A DNA stretch of 35,572 nucleotides from Penium margaritaceum (GCA_023375785.1 SZWC01015265.1:1-35572), one strand, 5' to 3'; numbered from the stretch's first letter, positions 21,277 through 31,782 are shown. The notes: a model not told the origin generated them from the letters alone. A program made the numbers and translations.

Positions 21277-22301
21277 ATGGCAGAAGCAACAGTAGAAGCA
21301 GGGGTGGCGCCGCCACTCAAGGGCAGCTTTGTGCATCACCAAAGCTAGACATGGCAGCAACATGCATGGTGACAGCAGCCAAGTCCTTGGAGAGGCTAGA
21401 AATACGCTCCAACTTCACGTTTTGGAAGATCCGTACCCGCCTCCTTTTAGAGGAGAGGGGCTTGTGGGAGGTGGTGAGCGGCGACGAGCCAACCCCAAAT
21501 CCGCAAGCAACGGGCATGACCGCAGCAGAAGTGGTGGTGGGGGAAACGCTGCAAAGGGGTGGAGCTTGTGCAGGGTCATCTGCAACTACACATATAGCGT
21601 ATGAGGAGTGGAAGAAGAAGGACATGCAGGCCTATAGGTTGCTTGTCAACAACATCTCAAACCTGCATCTTCAATACGTAAAAGACAAGGCTACTGCAAA
21701 GGAGGGGTGGGATGCGTTGTGCAAGAGGTATGCGAGCAAGGATCCTGCATACCTCATGTTTTTGGAGGAGAAGATGATGGCATTAAAAATGCAGGGTGGT
21801 GAGGGGATGGAGGCGTACCTGGACAGGGCGAAGGATCTGGCGAAGCATTTGAAAGCGGCAGACAACCCTGTAGAAGAGACGCGCTTCATCCTCCTCTTGC
21901 TAAGGGGACTCCCCACAAGTTACGACACGGTTTGAGAGACGCTCGAGTGCCAGCCAAAAAACGACCTCAACTTCATCTGCACACACTGGGTGCAGGTGGA
22001 ACTGAGTTGCAATGAAGCAAAACACAATGGCGGCAGCAGCAATGAAGCAACTTTTGTGGCCATGGGCTCACGAAACCAGTAGAAGCAACAACAGTCTAGG
22101 CAGTAGAGAGGCAAAAAGAAAGGGAAGTGCCACCACTGCCAGAAAGAGAGACACTATAAGAAAGAGTACTTCAAGTTCAAGAGGAACCAAAAGGAGCAGT
22201 AGTAGCAGCAGCCATCGCAACATCAGCGAAAGCAGCAGCCTCCATAGCAGTAGTAGCAGCAGTCACAGCAGCGTTAGCAGCAGCAACAGAACCAGTCTGG
22301 C
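21277..22301 (+). pseudogene. gag: Gag of copia element C with amber-studded Gln linker
   Basis: The likely original start is ATG 21277 (MAEATVEAGVAPPLKG), in another register from the main frame and stopping at 21346. The main frame runs from ATG 21351. SLERLEIRSNFTFWKIRTRL, LWEVV, EEWKKKDMQAYRLLVNNI, DALCKRYASKD, YLDRAKDLAKHLKA and LLLRGLPTSYDTV form the UBN2-type copia gag domain (about 21390-21930). After a TGA at 21933 the same register continues through a zinc-knuckle relic CHHCQKERHYKKEY, whose last Cys is Tyr. It then enters a Gln-rich linker where TAG codons at 22200, 22203, 22245, 22251, 22254 and 22275 are interleaved with CAG. Further TAGs lie at 22080 and 22104. Confidence 0.88.
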
Positions 22302-25300
22302 GTGGGTCACTTTGGCAACATGAACGTGGCCAAGGAGGTGCACGATCGCCTTCTCATGGCAAAGTCAGACATGTTGCAAGTGGAAAAGGCAGATCTGGCG
22401 TGGTACAAGGACTCAAGATACACCAAGGGCTTGACACACCACAAGGAGTGTTCTTTGCAGCTGCTCTCCACTCCCCCTAGACCAATTGCTTTGGGTGATG
22501 ATCGGGTGGTATATGCAAAGGGGATTAGAATTGTGGAGATGTGGTTGGAGACCTCGCGTGGCATTGAACTGGGAGTGTTCCATGGCATGCTGTATGTATG
22601 TGATACTGTGTTCAACCTTCTCTCAGTCTCCTCTCTAACTAGCACAGGACTGCATGCTGTCTTCGACGACGACTATGGCTACATCCTTGACAAGGAAACT
22701 GGAGAGGAGCTGACTAAGTCAGTGAAGGAAGACAACATGTACCGCTTTCTGGGGGAAACCAAGATCCCGCGTGAGCGGAGTCTTGCAACAGTGGTGCAGG
22801 CGACAAATGGCGAGATCTGGCATGTGCGCTACGGCCACATTGGCATGTGTGCCTTATAGCAGCTTCAAGAAAAATAGATGGTGCGTGACTTGTCCACCAT
22901 CTCCAACTTTGAGCAGCAGCTGTGCATCGGTTGTTTGGAGGAGAAGCAGCATTGCGAGGCATTCTTTGGAGGAGGGGATGGCGCGAAGGAGCTGGTCCAC
23001 ACAGATTCTTGTGGCCCAATGCAGACCCGGAGCTTTGGAGGCTCTAGGTGTTTTCTAACCTTCATTGATGATTTCAGTCGCTACACTACTGCGTCCTTCC
23101 TTGCTTCCAATGACTAGTGCTTTGACAGGTTCAAAGAGTTCAAGGCAACGGTAAAGAACCAGACTGGCAAGAGAATCAAGGTGCTATGCAACGACCGCGG
23201 TGGAGAGTACTTGAGCAAGGAGTTCCAGGACTGCCTCACAGCACCTGGCATCAAGGCATAGCGTACCGCGCCATACTCACCGCAACAGAACGCCGTAGCA
23301 GAATGCGCCAACCGCACCATCGTTGAGTCAGCACGCTCCATTCTGCATGCGACTTGGCTCACCTATGACTTCTGGGCCGAAGCAGTGACCACTACGGTGT
23401 ACATCAAGAATCGCAGTCCAACGAAGGTGCTGGATCAGATGACGCAATATGAGGCATGGTTTGGCAAGAAGCCAAGCGTGGGTCATCTCCGTGCATTTGG
23501 CAGCTTGGTGCACATGCACGTGCTCATGGAGAAGCGGTAGAAGTGGGACGCGAAGAGTGCGCAGATGCTAATGATCGGCTATGACTTCGCCAGCAAGGTC
23601 TATCGCCTCTATGAGAGGGATACTGGCCATGCCATCATCTCTAGGGATGCCGTCTTCAATGAGAGCAACACAATTGGCACCAACATTGTCCGTGAAGAGG
23701 CAGCACAACCAGCAGCTGATGAGACACCGGGAGCAGATGTCCTCCTTGACCCTGTCTCTCCTTACGCTTCCTCTACTTTGACAATGGGAGAACTAGTCAA
23801 CTCTCCCATGTCCAATGCAACAGATACAGTTGCCTCATTGGCAGAAGCAGAGGAAAGAGATGCAACACATCACGCAGCAGCAGTTGTGCGAGTAGCACCG
23901 CGCCAGCCGCCCGCTAATGCTTCAACACCAGGTCGTAGGTACCCTCTTAGGGTACGCTACAAGTCTGGTGAACGCGATTACTTCTGGATGCGGTAGAAAC
24001 CAGAATAGATGGACGTCGCAGTTATAGCAGATTCAGATGAGCCAACGTCATATAAGGAGGCCATGGTTGCACCAAATGCTGTAGATTGGGCGCAAACTGT
24101 GCAGCAGGAGATACACTCGCAGCTTGACAACGGCACGTGGGAGCTGACTAAGCGTCCACCTGGACGCAAGGTGATCAAGTGCAAGTGAGTGTTCAAGAAG
24201 AATCGGGGAGCAGATGGCAACATGGAAAAGTACAAGGCGAGGCTGGTCGCCAAGGGCTACTTGGAGCATGAGGGCATCAGCTACACTGAAACCTTTGCCC
24301 CTGTTACAAAGTTTGCTTCTGCACGCACACTCTACCCTTATGTAGCAGCTGAAGACTTCGAGATCCACCACATGCATGTCAAGACAACATTTTTGAACGG
24401 TGACTTGGAGGAGGAGATCTACATGGAGCAGCCGGAGGGATTCGTCATGGATGGTCAGGAGCACCTGGTTTGTAAGCTACAGAAGTCGCTGCATGGCCTC
24501 AAGCAAGCGTCGCGTACTTGGAACCAGAAGTTGGATGCGGCAGTGGAGTGAATGGGGTTTGAGTGTAGCGAGTGTGACTATAGTGTCTATCGCTCGCAGC
24601 ATGGGCATGAGGTCCTCATCATCATTGTGTATGTGGATGACATGCTCCTTCGTTCCAATAGCATGTCCGCACTGCGGGAGTTCAAGGAGGCAATGCAGGA
24701 GTGCTTCCAAATTTCTGATCTCAAGGAGGCATCATACTTCCTTGGTATCCAGATCACACGTGACCACAAATCATGCTCTCTCTTGCTGCAACAGAGCCGC
24801 TATATCAAGGACGTACTAGAGTGGTTCGGCATGGGAGAAGCAAAACCTATCGGCACGCCGCTTGAGACGCACTAGGACCTCGTGAGCTTCATTGGAGAAG
24901 CAAATGCAACTGAGCAGCAGAAGTACCAAATTGCCGTCGGCAGTCTCATGTACCTGATGGTGGCAACCAGGCTGGACCTTGCACAAGCAATGAGTGTTGT
25001 GAGCCAACACATGGCAAATCCCGGACCTGAGCACCAGAAGGCGGTGAAGCGGGTTTTGCGCTACCTTGCTGGAACGGTAAATATCGGCATCACCTACAAT
25101 GGCAACAAAAACAACATCATCGACTACACTGACGTAGATTGGGCTTCAAACCCTAAGGATCGCAAGTCCATCTCTGGAGATTTGTTTCTCATGAACGGAG
25201 GTGCCATAAGCTGGTGCAGCAAGAGGTGGGTTGTTGTGGCCATCTCAAGCACAGAAGCTGAGTATGTGCCTCTCAGCTTTGGAGCCAAGGAAGCAGTTTT

Positions 25301-25582
25301 GCTCCAACGTCTGATGGTAGGGTGAGTGGGAGTGTGGCAGTTCCTATTCCTGTGAGCGTCGACAACCAGAGCGTAATCGCACTCGCCAAGAATCCTGAGC
25401 ACCATGCACGCACTAATCACATTGACATCGCATATCACTTCATCAGGCACATGGTGCAGTAGGGTGCTATCAAGCTGGAGTTCACTCCAACCAGCAAGTC
25501 GGTTGCCGATTTATGCACCAAGCCAGTGACCCGTGAGAAGCAGCAGTTTTGCATGAAGGCATGTGGACTCATCCCACTCTGA
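22302..25582 (+). pseudogene. pol: Pol of copia element C: protease, integrase, RT, RNase H
   Basis: Continuous with gag in register. The protease is AWYKDSRYTKGLTHH, with DSG changed to DSR. GAG-pre-integrase is IWHVRYGHIGM and CIGCLEEKQ. Integrase shows [17 protein letters not shown] and the Glu after PQQNAVAE, so the DDE triad is complete. RT has TETFAPVTKFAS, HVKTTFLNGDLEEEIYMEQP, LHGLKQASRTWNQK and VYVDDMLL with the YVDD intact. RNase H shows YTDVDWASNPKDRKS and ISSTEAEYVPLS, and after a one-base shift near 25322 VDNQSVIALAKNP and ADLCTKP. TAG stops are at 22857, 22875, 23115, 23259, 23538, 23994, 24006, 24873 and 25460; TGA at 24186, 24549 and 25323. The natural end is TGA 25580, eight bases before the polypurine tract. 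Confidence 0.93.
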
Positions 25583-25589
25583 CTACGAC

Positions 25590-25601
25590 AAAGTGGGAGA
25601 T
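25590..25601 (+). promoter_or_regulatory. Polypurine tract of copia element C
   Basis: AAAGTGGGAGAT directly precedes the TGT start of the 3' LTR. It primes plus-strand DNA synthesis. The form AAGTGGGAGATTGT is typical of plant copia elements. Confidence 0.88.
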
Positions 25602-26357
25602 TGTAAAAAAATGGGCCATCCAGCCCATTTCCCAATAGATTTAGGTCCACAAGAGCACGATCCAGGAAACTAAAAGATGCCCGATCCGATCTTCAACCCG
25701 ACCTCACCATTGAAAAGATAAGGTGGTAAAATGTCCACGGTCCAAGCTTCAGGCCGTTCCAATGGTCGGATTGGGAGATGTTAACTCTCGGAATTTCCGG
25801 GGTCATGGACCGCCGGTGTCTGGGTGACCATGGGCGACAGCTCCATGCCTTAGCCTGGAAAAAGAAAAAAAAAAAAGGCAAGAGGCCCAGGGTCAAGACC
25901 TGATGGGAGAAACATCTCAAAAAGTCCTAGATTTGTGGGTTGCCTTGTTAGTGTGTGCTGACTAGGAAAAAGGTATCTCTCCTTACTTTTTAGGTGAGGT
26001 GAGATCATTGTGTGCTAGCCATGGACACATGGCGATTCTCCATGGGATTGTGGGTTATGTGACCTCTCGGAGTATGCCATGAGAGCATTTTCTAGCTCTC
26101 TAGGTTGTCTTTAAGTGGTTATCCTGATTGCTAGGCTGATTTCCTCTCTTGTGTGAGATTTTGGACTCTAGTGTGTGAGCCTTAGCCTCCATGGCTAAGT
26201 GGTTTGACTTGTGAGAGGACTGACTTGTCCAAGCTCTAGCTCTATATGTACTTCATCATTTTGAGTGATTTAACAACGATTCTTCAACACAACTGATGCC
26301 CTTTCAGTTCCACATGCTCGCTGCTCCAAGGTCACCTCTCTCCTCCAGTTCCAACCA
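25602..26357 (+). repeat. 3' LTR of copia element C
   Basis: Begins TGTAAAAAAATGGGCC and ends CCAACCA. It aligns along its length with 19977-20704 and is 28 bases longer because of small insertions, among them an A-run near 25865 and an insertion near 26271. The next base begins chromovirus integrase sequence on the opposite strand. Confidence 0.92.
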
Positions 26358-26359
26358 AA

Positions 26360-27265
26360 AGTGCTTGGCCAGTTTGTGTACAACTTGAGCTTGGAGATGT
26401 GGAACAAGTTGTAGAATGGCATGGAAGGTAGAAGTGCCAACTATGCCACCTTGTGCGTCAGTATGTTGAGCATCCAGAACATATGAAACCCATGGAGTTT
26501 CAACGTGTCCGATTGGACCCTGCGTAGCTTGACATGCGTATTGTTGAGAAGCACATTACAACTTATCATGAGTGTTCCATCTATGCACTGGCAGTCTGCT
26601 TACAATATCTGCAGTTTGCCAATGCTTGCTATTTTGCCGCCTGAACCTGCTTGAAGTCATTTGTGGTAGACTCCGCCTTGGACAGGTTGTTTGCAATGTA
26701 AAAAAAAAGGGTTGTGACGGGTATTGTCTTGATCAGCATCTTGAATGGTGCCTTGTCGGTGGAGGCGGATGTGGTAGACTAGTATGCTAGTTCACGAATT
26801 GACACACGCTCGTCCCATGTTGTCTTGTCCGCATAACCCACTCTATGGAGGAGCTGGTCCAGCATCTGGTTCATCAGCCCCATCTGTCCATTTGTTTGTG
26901 GATAAAAATTGGTCGACGGCTGTACCGTGCTGCTGAGTCCCTACACGAGTTCCTGCCAGATAGTGCTCGTGAAATAATAGTCACGGTCTCTCACAATAGA
27001 CTATGACACACCATGGAGGTGCACCACGTGCTTGCGTCTTCCCAGCGACTGGAAGCCACCTGATGCAAGGATATTCAACGGTCTTGGTGATTCATGGGGA
27101 ACAACGGCAAAACCTGTCACATGGACATCGATGTTTGAATCGCAGCAGCGTGCTGAAGCCTTGGAGCGCGCCGGGCTTCCAGCCAAAAGCGACGATGACC
27201 CCTATGGCCTCGCAGGCACGTCTGGTGTGCGTTCAATGGTTGACAGACCTGACAGCTAGCAGCAG
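26360..27265 (-). pseudogene. pol: Chromovirus integrase: core to C-terminal domain
   Basis: Minus strand, several registers. CQVCQPLN (about 27255) is the zinc-finger end. IDVHVTGFAVVPHE (about 27125) is the first Asp region. VVHLHGVS then TAG then SIVRDRDYYFTSTIWQELV (about 27030-26945) holds the second Asp. FYPQTNGQMGLMNQMLDQLL (about 26905-26850) matches HPQTDGQTERVNQ, with the catalytic Glu position now Gly or Leu. WDERVSIRELAY follows near 26800. The C-terminal domain reads HVKLRRVQS, then MPFYNLFHISKLKLY (about 26420-26370), the usual HNVFHVSKLK end. It stops at the 3' LTR of C, and its chromodomain continues beyond C at 19974. The upstream boundary is with element D. Confidence 0.82.
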
Positions 27266-27269
27266 CAAG

Positions 27270-27564
27270 AGGCAATTCAGCGCAGTCAGCACCTGTGGCA
27301 GCAACAATAGCAGCAGCAGCAGGAAGTGCCGCAGCATTAGCAGGTTCTGCCTCTGTCTGAGAACCAGCGTGTAGACCTGAGCAGCCTTGCAAACAGGAGG
27401 CAAACCAGGGTCCAGCAACATCGTGAAGGCGTCAGAGGCTCCAGCCAGAACGGACTCGCCTGATGCTTCCCAAGTAGGGTCATTTTTACTTAATCTGTAC
27501 ATATGTGTGCACAGTGTGGGAGAAGAAAGGGCATAGAGTTGTGAGTGGCCAACGAATTTCAACA
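27270..27564 (-). repeat. 3' LTR of element D (partial or short)
   Basis: On the minus strand it starts TGTTGAAATTCGTTGGCC right after a polypurine tract, the canonical beginning. The block CGTGAAGGCGTCAGAGGCTC (about 27423-27442, plus strand) and its surroundings recur at about 34996-35015 in the 5' LTR. The stretch 27270-27385 has no clear match at the other end. It may be the LTR end or a truncation point before the chromovirus integrase. Confidence 0.65.
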
Positions 27565-27571
27565 CTCCCCC
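27565..27571 (-). promoter_or_regulatory. Polypurine tract of element D
   Basis: The minus strand reads GGGGGAG followed at once by TGTTG, the start of the 3' LTR. It lies about 85 bases after the pol stop at 27655, as expected for copia elements. Confidence 0.8.
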
Positions 27572-27654
27572 ATGACTCGCAGGCAACCAACCCACACACA
27601 TGAGAGGAAAACAAGGGGGGATCACGAGAGGTGACAGAGATGTACTAGAGCCAA

Positions 27655-28241
27655 TCAACCTGGATCATGCAGACAGATGAAACCAACTGAGTGAGCAGCA
27701 CTTTTGAAGACAATACGACTTAGGGCCTTCGTGAGAAAGTCAGCTCTCTGAGAACGTGTGTCCACCCAAGCAACCTGGAGGATGCCAGCAGCTATGCACT
27801 CACGAACAAAATCATGCTCCACATTGATGTGCTTGGTGCGTGAGTGATGCATGCCACTTTTTTCAGCAATGGCCTTTGTGCTTTGATTGTCGTAGCGTAG
27901 AGTGATGCAACGGATGGTACACGCAGTTGTTGCAGCAAACGACACAACTAGATAGCTTCACACGTGCTTGCACCAAGAGCAACATACTCAGCCTCCGCAG
28001 TGCTGCGTGCAGCACACCCTTGTTTGCCACATTTCCAGGAGACTGCAGTGCCACCGACCAGAAAGATGTATCCTGTTTGACTGTGGGCATCAATATCATG
28101 TGCCCAGTCACTGTCTGTGAACCTGTCCACCATGAATGAGGGCTGTGCACGAAAGTACAGTCCAATGCAAGGGGTGGAGAGCGCGTAACGCACTACCTTC
28201 AATGCTGTCTCAAGATGACACTCACGAGGGCACTAGGAGAA
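27655..28241 (-). pseudogene. pol: RNase H of element D
   Basis: Minus strand: LKVVRYALSTPCIGLYF, VDRFTDSDWAHDIDAHSQTG (catalytic Asp region), FLVGGTAVSWKCGKQ and STAEAEYVALG form the copia RNase H. The family Trp in EAxWLxxLL is a TAG codon at about 27951 (CEAI then stop then LCRLL). A one-base register change follows. Then RYDNQSTKAIAEKSGMHHSR, KHINVEHDFVREC and RADFLTKALSR complete the domain to TGA 27655. Two TAG codons near 28233 and 28242 separate it from RT. Confidence 0.9.
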
Positions 28242-29215
28242 CTAGAACAAAAAGTTCACAGCAAACGCCACATCAACGGGGGTGGTCATGGCGAGGTACA
28301 TCAAGGAGCCAATGAGACGGAGGTAATCGGTCACATTGACTGTCTCCCCCAGTTTAGAAACCTCTAGGGACTTCAGCATGGACTGACCAGCGGGTGTCAT
28401 GGGAGGGGATGTCGTGGCGACTGATGTAAGGAGCGCGGCAAAGTGTTCCCCCAGGCTACGCGCATACTCAGCCTGATGGACGTACAGAGTGTGATGTTCA
28501 TGGTCACGTTCCAACTCCATGCCCAGAAAGACACGAGCTGGACCAAGATCCTTCATCTTGTATGCCGCCTGGAGCAGGGTCCTGGCCGCCGCAACAGATG
28601 CGGCGTCAGGAGAGGCAATGAGGAGGTCGTCCACATAGACAAGAACGGCGACAAGTGGCTTGGTGGGGGCACTGAGGAACAACGCGGGGTTCATAACACT
28701 TTTTCTGTAACCCCTTTTTTCAAGGGTAGATGTGATCTCTTGGTTCCAACAACGTGGGGACTGTTTCAGGCCATAAGGGCCTTGCGTAAGCGCCATACTC
28801 GGTTTGTTCCATCCGAGAAGCCGGGTGGCTATACTTTATAAACCTCCTCATCCAACTTGCCATGGAGAAAGGCATTATTGACATCCATCTGCTCAAGCTC
28901 CCAATCATGTTGAGCGACCAGGCTCAAAAGAGCCCTGGCTATGGTGTAGCAACCAACTGGGGCAAAGGTCTCATCAAAGTCAACACCAGAGATCTGAGAA
29001 AATCCTTTTGCAGTGACATGAGCCTTATACCGTTCAGCTATGTTGTCTGGATTCAGCTTGCGATGGTATATCCATTTGGTAGAAACTCTCTTGCGACCCG
29101 GTGGGAGGTCGACAAGCTCGTACACACCGTACTCAGATAGTGCATCAAGCTCTGCCTTTATGGCTTGCTCCCACAACGAGAAGTCTGAGGCCGTGCGGGC
29201 TACCTGCACAGTCAG
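28242..29215 (-). pseudogene. pol: Reverse transcriptase of element D
   Basis: Minus strand: SLWEQAIKAELDALSEYGVY, KWIYHRKLNPDNIAERYKA, FDETFAPVGCYTIAR and QMDVNNAFLHGKLDEEVYKV run to a TAG at 28829. It stands exactly at the near-invariant Gln of the QPPGF motif. After a shift near 28800 come GLKQSPRCWNQEI, VLVYVDDLLIASPDAASV (YVDD intact), YKMKDLGPARVFLGMELERD and LIGSLMYLAMTTPVDVAFAV. RT in the particle copies element RNA into DNA. The catalytic residues are intact but the frame is broken. Confidence 0.92.
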
Positions 29216-29935
29216 GGGTTCAGGAGGCATAGGAGGGAGCCCAGCGGCAGCGAAGCACAATGCAACGTACCCAGCTACAGATGAGGATAGAACTGAATGG
29301 AACTCTTCCTCGACAAGAGAGTAGCCAAGTGCAGTAATGGGATGCATGACAGATGCCGCTGTGGACAAGGCTGAGGTGGCAAGACCAAGGGCACGGAGAC
29401 CAGGGTTACCAGAGACAACAAGATGAGACTGAGAGGGAAGTGCCCGGAGGCGCCCACCACGAGTGCAGGGTGAAACCGGTGGGATGGACGACACACGCAC
29501 CAAGTGAGAAGGAGTAGTATGGCACGCCTGCACAGATGGAGGTGGAGAGTCAACAGGATCCAACGGCTCCAAGAGAACCGGCGGCAGGGACCTAGTGCCG
29601 GTTGGAGGAACAGAGGACAAGGCCGCGGGTGAGGGAGCAGAGGGCTCAAGAGATGCCCATCAGTAGAGTCAGGAGAGTGACGGGTTGGAGGTGAGGCCAA
29701 AGGAGCGGAAGATAGAGAGGGCAACGAGGGTAAGGCTGAACTCCGCTCAATCTCCTTGTCGTCTGAGGGAGTCGAGGGACGCCCAGAGGGGAGAGCAGGA
29801 GGCCCAAAGGGCAGAGGACCATTCCCATCCCAAGAGGGCGGAGAGAGGGACCCACCAAAGCGGGGAGAGTCACGCTCAAACAAGTGTTCAAAGAAGAGCA
29901 CGACACGAGACTCAAGGACGCGGCACCGGGAAGGG
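29216..29935 (-). pseudogene. pol: Integrase-RT linker of element D
   Basis: Minus-strand Pro/Ser-rich hinge, open in the integrase register from 29901 (FFEHLFERDSPRFGGSL) and in the RT register from 29620. The switch must occur between 29620 and 29275 by an indel. SLVEEEFHSVLSSSVAGYVAL near 29310 leads into RT. Variable linker without its own activity. Confidence 0.75.
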
Positions 29936-29937
29936 TA

Positions 29938-31782
29938 TCAAAAACGCCACGCTTTGGAAAATGGAGAGATGCCCAGAAAGATACAGAACCGACCACGAGG
30001 AGACAGCTTACCCTCCAGTTGGTCTGTGGGGACCCATACAGAGGCAAGACACCCCCAGATGCGCGCAAGCCGGAGGTCAGCACGCAGACCAGTCCAGCGT
30101 ACAAAGGGAGTGACAGAGTGGGGAAGGGGGCCATGAGGAACACGGTTCCAGACCCAATTCATGTAGGACATGGCCTCAAAAGCAAAGAGAGGGGATTGCC
30201 CGGAGGCAAAGAGGAGGGAGCGAACACCATTAGCGAGAGTGTGATTCCAGCGTTCAGAGACACCATTTTGCTGGGGGGTGTAAGGGGCAGAGGATTCAAG
30301 CCGAACACCATGCAGCTCAAGGAAGCGAGAGGTGGGACCAAATAACTCACCACCGCAATCGTTGCAAAACAAGCGCAAGGGCCGGAGACAGGCACGCTTG
30401 GCTTGTGGGAGCCAAGACTCAAGGACATCAGTAACATCACTTTTGTGGCGAAGGGCAAAGACCCAACGATAGCAAGAGAAGTCATCAGTCAAGCACAGGA
30501 CGTAGCGGCCGAGACCGCCAAGGAAGTCATGGGGCAAAGGACCCATGGCGTCAACGTGGACAAGATCAAGAGGGTGCAAAGTAGAAGAATCAGAGGTGGA
30601 GAAAGGGGAACGGTGCATTTTCCCACTGGCATAGTCAAGACAGGCGGACGTCCAAGGTGGAGCAAACATGGTCGGGTCAAGAGCGAGGGCCGGCCGAAGA
30701 CAAAGAAGGCGCTGGATGGCGACAGTGTGAATGTGGCAAAGGCGGCGATGCAGGAGATCAGCATGCTCAGGAGCCAGGGATGGAGCGACGTGAATAAGAG
30801 TAGAAGCAGCGGAAGACGAGGGCAACATGAGCGGGACACGGAACAGGCCATCACATCGCACGCCACGAAGAGAAATACCGCCAGAAAAGCGCAGAGAGAT
30901 AGAGGCAAGGCCACGGCTGGACGAGAAGTCCATGTCGCGGTCGTCAAGGGTAGTCACAGAGAGAAGACTGACTTCAAGATCAAGCACGTGCAACACGTCA
31001 AGAAGGTAGACAGTACCACCTGGACCAACAAAACGGAAAACACCAACAACTTGAACAGGGAGAAGCTGGCCGGAGCCTATGCGCACAGAGCGAACGGACT
31101 GAATGGGTCTAAGGAACACGAAGGAGGAACGACAGGAGGTCATGTGATGCGTGGCCTCGGAGTCAATGATCCAGAGGCCAGGCGAGGCACGAGTGGATGG
31201 AAGGACAAGACAGACAGCAATAGTGCCATGGGCAGCAAGGGAGGATGAGAAACCAAGACAAGTGGGGAACGTATGAGACTTCCAATCCTCAATCCAGGTA
31301 CGATCATCAGGCAGGTCCCCCTGGACACGACCAGAGGATGTACCATGAAGAGTGACCTCAGAGTCACAGACAGTCACACGTGATTGGCCACTCACACTCT
31401 CACCTCCCTGAGAGCGAAGGTGAAGCAGCTCCACCAGTCGACGCTCAAGAGTACGTTCCTCGTCGCGGCAATCAGCCGAGCGATCCAAGGAGCGGTCGGA
31501 GAAGTGCCTGTCATCACGAGCCAATTGGGGCATATTGCAGTGAGAGGGCGGGGGTCCGTAGTATGGAGGGCCATATGGAGGAGGAATCCAGCCGCAGGGG
31601 CTGGGAGCAGGAGGTGTCGGTTGAAAGGGGGCAAGCGTGGTGGAGAGCGCTGAAGCAGAGGAAGAGGATGAGGAGGGTGCAACCGTCATGGCAGCAACGG
31701 TGGAGGAAACGGTAACGCCGGTGCGGGCCCAATGGGCACGCATGGAGGAGGCCAGGCGGGCATCATCGCGGGGGCAGGACAT
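29938..31782 (-). pseudogene. pol: Protease and integrase of element D (614 codons open)
   Basis: The longest open frame of the window. It opens with the Pro-rich end of gag (MRAHWARTG, PPYGPPYYGPP). The protease shows GLWIIDSEATHHMTS, in which the active-site Gly of DSGA is Glu, so it should be dead. GAG-pre-integrase is LLHRRLCHIH and CLDYASGKM. Integrase has HVDAMGPLPHD, LCLTDDFSCYRWVF, FCNDCGGELFGP and PYTPQQNGVSERWNHTLANG, a complete DDE set. WVWNRVPHGPLP, GCLASVWV, GKLSPRGRFCIFLG and KAWRF end the domain at a TGA (29938). The plus-strand frame at 30403-31248 is its antisense shadow. Confidence 0.92.

Larger units (their letters stand above)
19977..26357 (+). mobile_element. Complete-length copia element C with both LTRs
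   Basis: A full Ty1/copia structure in plus orientation: 5' LTR (728 bp), initiator tRNA-Met primer-binding site, leader, a gag-pol frame in a single register, polypurine tract and 3' LTR (756 bp). It lies inside a chromovirus pol gene on the other strand. No 5-bp target duplication is visible: TGAGC precedes the 5' LTR and AAAGT follows the 3' LTR. LTRs align throughout; over about 340 bases I count roughly 32 substitutions by eye, so the copy is old. Confidence 0.93.

Noticed and set aside
21351..25582. UAG read as Gln (alternative code) as the preferred explanation
   Set aside because: A TAG at a family Trp in element D and TAA or TGA stops in A, E and the gypsy fragments fit CHG and CpG decay better, and the host signs point to a plant with the standard code. 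Kept only as an alternative to test.
27003..27374. Plus-strand frames of 75-123 codons
   Set aside because: Antisense to the chromovirus integrase and the LTR of element D.
30403..31248. A 281-codon basic frame on plus
   Set aside because: It is fully antisense to the well-supported protease-integrase of element D.
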